Of a DNA stretch of 7,917 nt, positions 6,008 through 7,917 are shown one piece after another. Within the stretch, counting starts at the first letter, position 1; each line of letters starts with the position of its first letter. The stretch is taken from NCBI GenBank assembly GCA_003555385.1, contig PWHO01000216.1, positions 1 to 7,917 of the forward strand. The letters are read 5' to 3'. The stretch is from Bacteroidales bacterium. GTDB lineage: Bacteria; Bacteroidota; Bacteroidia; Bacteroidales; UBA7960. The notes under the pieces are model-generated. The model saw only the letters and a list, made by a program, of their open reading frames with translations, was not told where the DNA came from and made no database searches. The translations under genes were made by a program, and so were the position numbers.

Positions 6008-7423
6008 ATGGATTACGGCTGGCTTTCGATCCTCCCTCCCCTGGTGGCCATTTTGCTGGCCATCACCACCCGGCAGGTTTACCTTTCCTTATTTCTCGGA
6101 ATACTATTGGGATGGGTGATTCTGGCAGACTGGAACGTACTGGCGGGTCTCGCCCACAGTATTGATGCCCTGGTGGGGGTATTCCAGGATCCGGGAAACA
6201 CCCGGGTGATCATTTTCTGCGCCCTGATCGGGGCACTGATCACGCTTACCCAGCGCAGCGGCGGAGTAAGCGGATTTGTAAACTGGGTGCAGGGCAGGAA
6301 GCTGGCCCATACCCCCCGCGGGGCTGCAGGAATGGCCGGCATCATCGGCTTTGTGATTTTCATCGAGTCAAGCATATGCTGCCTTGTATCCGGTTCGGTA
6401 TCCCGTCCGCTGTTTGAGCGACTGCGGATGTCGCGTGAAAAATTGGCCTATATCCTGGACTCCACCTCTGCCCCCGTTTGTATCCTCATTCCCCTCAATG
6501 CCTGGGGCGCATTTGTTATCGGACTGCTGGAAAGCGAAATGGTCGCAGCCCCTGTCCAGGTATTTATCCGGAGCATCCCGCTGAATTTTTACGCCATTTT
6601 TGCCTTGCTGATGGTGGCTTTCATCATCATCACCTTCAAAGACTTCGGCCCCATGAAAAAGGCAGAACACCGCGCCCGCATCACCGGCAAAACCATTGCC
6701 GACGGGGCCGTACCCATGGTGTCGCAAGAGATCACCTCCATGCAGGCCAAGGAGCATATCCCGCACCGCCCCATGAATATGATACTCCCCGTGCTGACCA
6801 TGATGGTCATGATGCCCGTCGGACTGTACATCACCGGGGACGGGCAAATTACCGCCGGCACCGGCTCACTGGCCGTACTCTGGTCGGTAATCGCTGCCAT
6901 CACCGTGGCAGGTTTACTGCCTGTGATCCAGCGGATCATGACAGTCAAGGAAGTATTTGACCTGTCGCTGAAAGGGATCGGGGGGCTGATCCCCCTGGCC
7001 ATTTTGATGATGCTGGCCTTTGCCATCGGCGACACCACCCGTGAACTGGGCACAGGTGTCTGGGTGGCCTCCGTGACAGAAAGCTTCCTGCACCCCACCC
7101 TGGTTGCCGCCGTCATCTTCGTCACTGCAGCCTTTATTGCCTTCTCCACCGGCACCAGCTGGGGCGTGTTTGCCATTATGATACCCATCGCCGTACCCAC
7201 TGCCATGGCCATGGAGGTGAGCCTGCCACTGAGCCTGGCCGCCGTGCTTGGAGGCGGGGTATTCGGCGACCACGTGTCACCCATTTCCGACACCAGCCTG
7301 GTATCTTCCATGGCCGCCGCCAGCGACCACATCGACCATGTGCGCACCCAGATGCCCTACGCCATGGTAGCCGCAGCGGCAGCCATAGCATTCTTCGTAC
7401 TTTTTGGGGTGTTGCTCCACTAA
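6008..7423 (+). CDS. Na+/H+ antiporter NhaC-family membrane protein
   Basis: From ATG 6008 this is a 471-residue, strongly hydrophobic inner-membrane carrier. Hydrophobic segments are visible at about 8-40, 67-82, 108-130, 155-180, 190-210, 257-277, 285-306, 326-341, 364-380, 386-402, 405-420 and 452-470. Family signatures are DSTSAPVCILIPLNAWGA (151-168), FSTGTSWGVFAIMIPIAVP (379-397) and GDHVSPISDTSLVSSMAAASDHIDHV (420-445), which fit the NhaC family of the ion transporter superfamily. Members exchange Na+ for H+ or, in relatives, couple H+/Na+ to organic acids and amino acids; the real substrate is not known. A hydrophilic loop lies at about 211-256. The longer reading from TTG 5879 adds 43 hydrophilic residues. 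ATG 6008 is preferred because MDYGWLSILPPLVAILLA is the usual N-terminus of this family. The solute-binding lipoprotein gene follows after 27 bases, so co-transcription is likely. Confidence 0.88.
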   Translation: MDYGWLSILPPLVAILLAITTRQVYLSLFLGILLGWVILADWNVLAGLAHSIDALVGVFQDPGNTRVIIFCALIGALITLTQRSGGVSGFVNWVQGRKLAHTPRGAAGMAGIIGFVIFIESSICCLVSGSVSRPLFERLRMSREKLAYILDSTSAPVCILIPLNAWGAFVIGLLESEMVAAPVQVFIRSIPLNFYAIFALLMVAFIIITFKDFGPMKKAEHRARITGKTIADGAVPMVSQEITSMQAKEHIPHRPMNMILPVLTMMVMMPVGLYITGDGQITAGTGSLAVLWSVIAAITVAGLLPVIQRIMTVKEVFDLSLKGIGGLIPLAILMMLAFAIGDTTRELGTGVWVASVTESFLHPTLVAAVIFVTAAFIAFSTGTSWGVFAIMIPIAVPTAMAMEVSLPLSLAAVLGGGVFGDHVSPISDTSLVSSMAAASDHIDHVRTQMPYAMVAAAAAIAFFVLFGVLLH

Positions 7424-7450
7424 CCGGATTTTTATTTAAATTCCTTTACC

Positions 7451-7917
7451 ATGAAAGACACCGAACAAGCCATGCAAAAAAATACACATAAGGACTATTT
7501 TCCGCCACGAACCCGAAACCTGTTATTCTTCATCCTGCTGACCACAGGAATCCTGTTCACCGCCTGCAGGCAACCCGGCACAGCCGTTGATTCCGGTGAT
7601 TCCTGGGAAACCGTTCAGGAAAAAGGCCATGGCACTTTACTGGCATTGTACGTGCCGGCGGAAGGTTTTGCCTACTCCGGAAACGATGGGCGCCTCACCG
7701 GGGTCACCGTGGAGCTCATGAGGGATTTTGGCCGTTTCGTATCGGACACCTATCAGGTGGACCTGGACATCCAATTTGTGGAAGAAACAGACTGGAGTGT
7801 ATTCTACCGGAAAATGGTGGATGCAGAAGACGGAACAATCGGCTTCGGCAATGTCACCATCACCGAAGCGCGTAAACAGGAGCTGGTTTTCAGCCCTCCT
7901 TATATGACCAACATTGC
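7451..7917 (+). CDS. Solute-binding protein family 3 lipoprotein (partial, cut by window end)
   Basis: The frame is open from ATG 7451 to the right window edge, giving 155 complete codons without a stop. After a long polar n-region (about 23 residues) comes a hydrophobic segment LLFFILLTTGILF and the lipobox FTAC with Cys39, so the mature protein is a lipoprotein. Cys39 is followed by RQPG rather than an acidic surface-export signal, so it probably faces the periplasm (inference). The mature part has the start of a type II periplasmic binding fold: GTLLALYVPAEGFAYSGNDGR (61-81), then LTGVTVELMRDFGRFV (82-97), and NVTITEARKQELVFSPPY (134-151). In this last motif Arg141 matches the residue that holds the ligand's carboxylate in amino-acid-binding relatives. 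The rest of the protein is missing, so it may be a plain binding protein, an MltF-like fusion to a lytic transglycosylase domain, or a sensor. ATG 7472 is an alternative start giving a shorter n-region. Confidence 0.82.
   Translation, partial: MKDTEQAMQKNTHKDYFPPRTRNLLFFILLTTGILFTACRQPGTAVDSGDSWETVQEKGHGTLLALYVPAEGFAYSGNDGRLTGVTVELMRDFGRFVSDTYQVDLDIQFVEETDWSVFYRKMVDAEDGTIGFGNVTITEARKQELVFSPPYMTNI

Noticed and set aside
6589..7347. Antisense frame of 252 codons opposite the NhaC gene
   Set aside because: Rich in S, T, M and P with no domain; it mirrors hydrophobic codons of the membrane protein on the other strand.

Overview
The window looks like an ordinary chromosomal segment of a Bacteroidota bacterium. 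The evidence is the mix of families (a ~930-residue secreted S9 peptidase, a secreted PDZ plus alpha/beta hydrolase, an NhaC-family carrier, a lipoprotein of solute-binding family 3), AT-rich leaders without a clear Shine-Dalgarno site in front of the start codons, and a TAnnTTTG-type promoter box in the one long intergenic region. No RNA gene, insertion sequence, CRISPR array, integrase or phage gene was seen. Taxonomy below phylum is not resolved.

Layout. Positions 28-5077 hold three + strand genes spaced 38 and 20 bases apart, which looks like one operon: an exported TPR protein resembling TatT, a secreted S9 prolyl-oligopeptidase-type peptidase with a complete Ser758/Asp847/His879 triad, and a secreted serine hydrolase with an N-terminal PDZ domain (Ser246, His411). 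The last gene ends in an 18-base tandem repeat coding for a charged hexapeptide. A convergent class I SAM-dependent methyltransferase gene (5093-5752, - strand) meets it with only 15 bases between the two stop codons. A 255-base divergent region (5753-6007) carries a perfect tandem duplication of 19 bases and a pair of inverted promoter-like motifs. It leads on the + strand into an NhaC-family antiporter gene (true start most likely 6008, not the in-frame TTG at 5879). After 27 bases comes a family 3 solute-binding lipoprotein gene that runs off the right edge.

How the parts may work together (inference). The first three products are all exported and two are hydrolases, which suggests processing of peptides or other small substrates in the periplasm. 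The second + strand unit pairs a secondary carrier with a lipoprotein that probably binds an amino-acid-like ligand, so the carrier may move a small metabolite rather than only Na+/H+. I found no convincing new system. The most checkable oddities are the 19-base duplication in the divergent promoter region, the hexapeptide tail of the PDZ hydrolase, and the Ala in the nucleophile elbow of the S9 peptidase.
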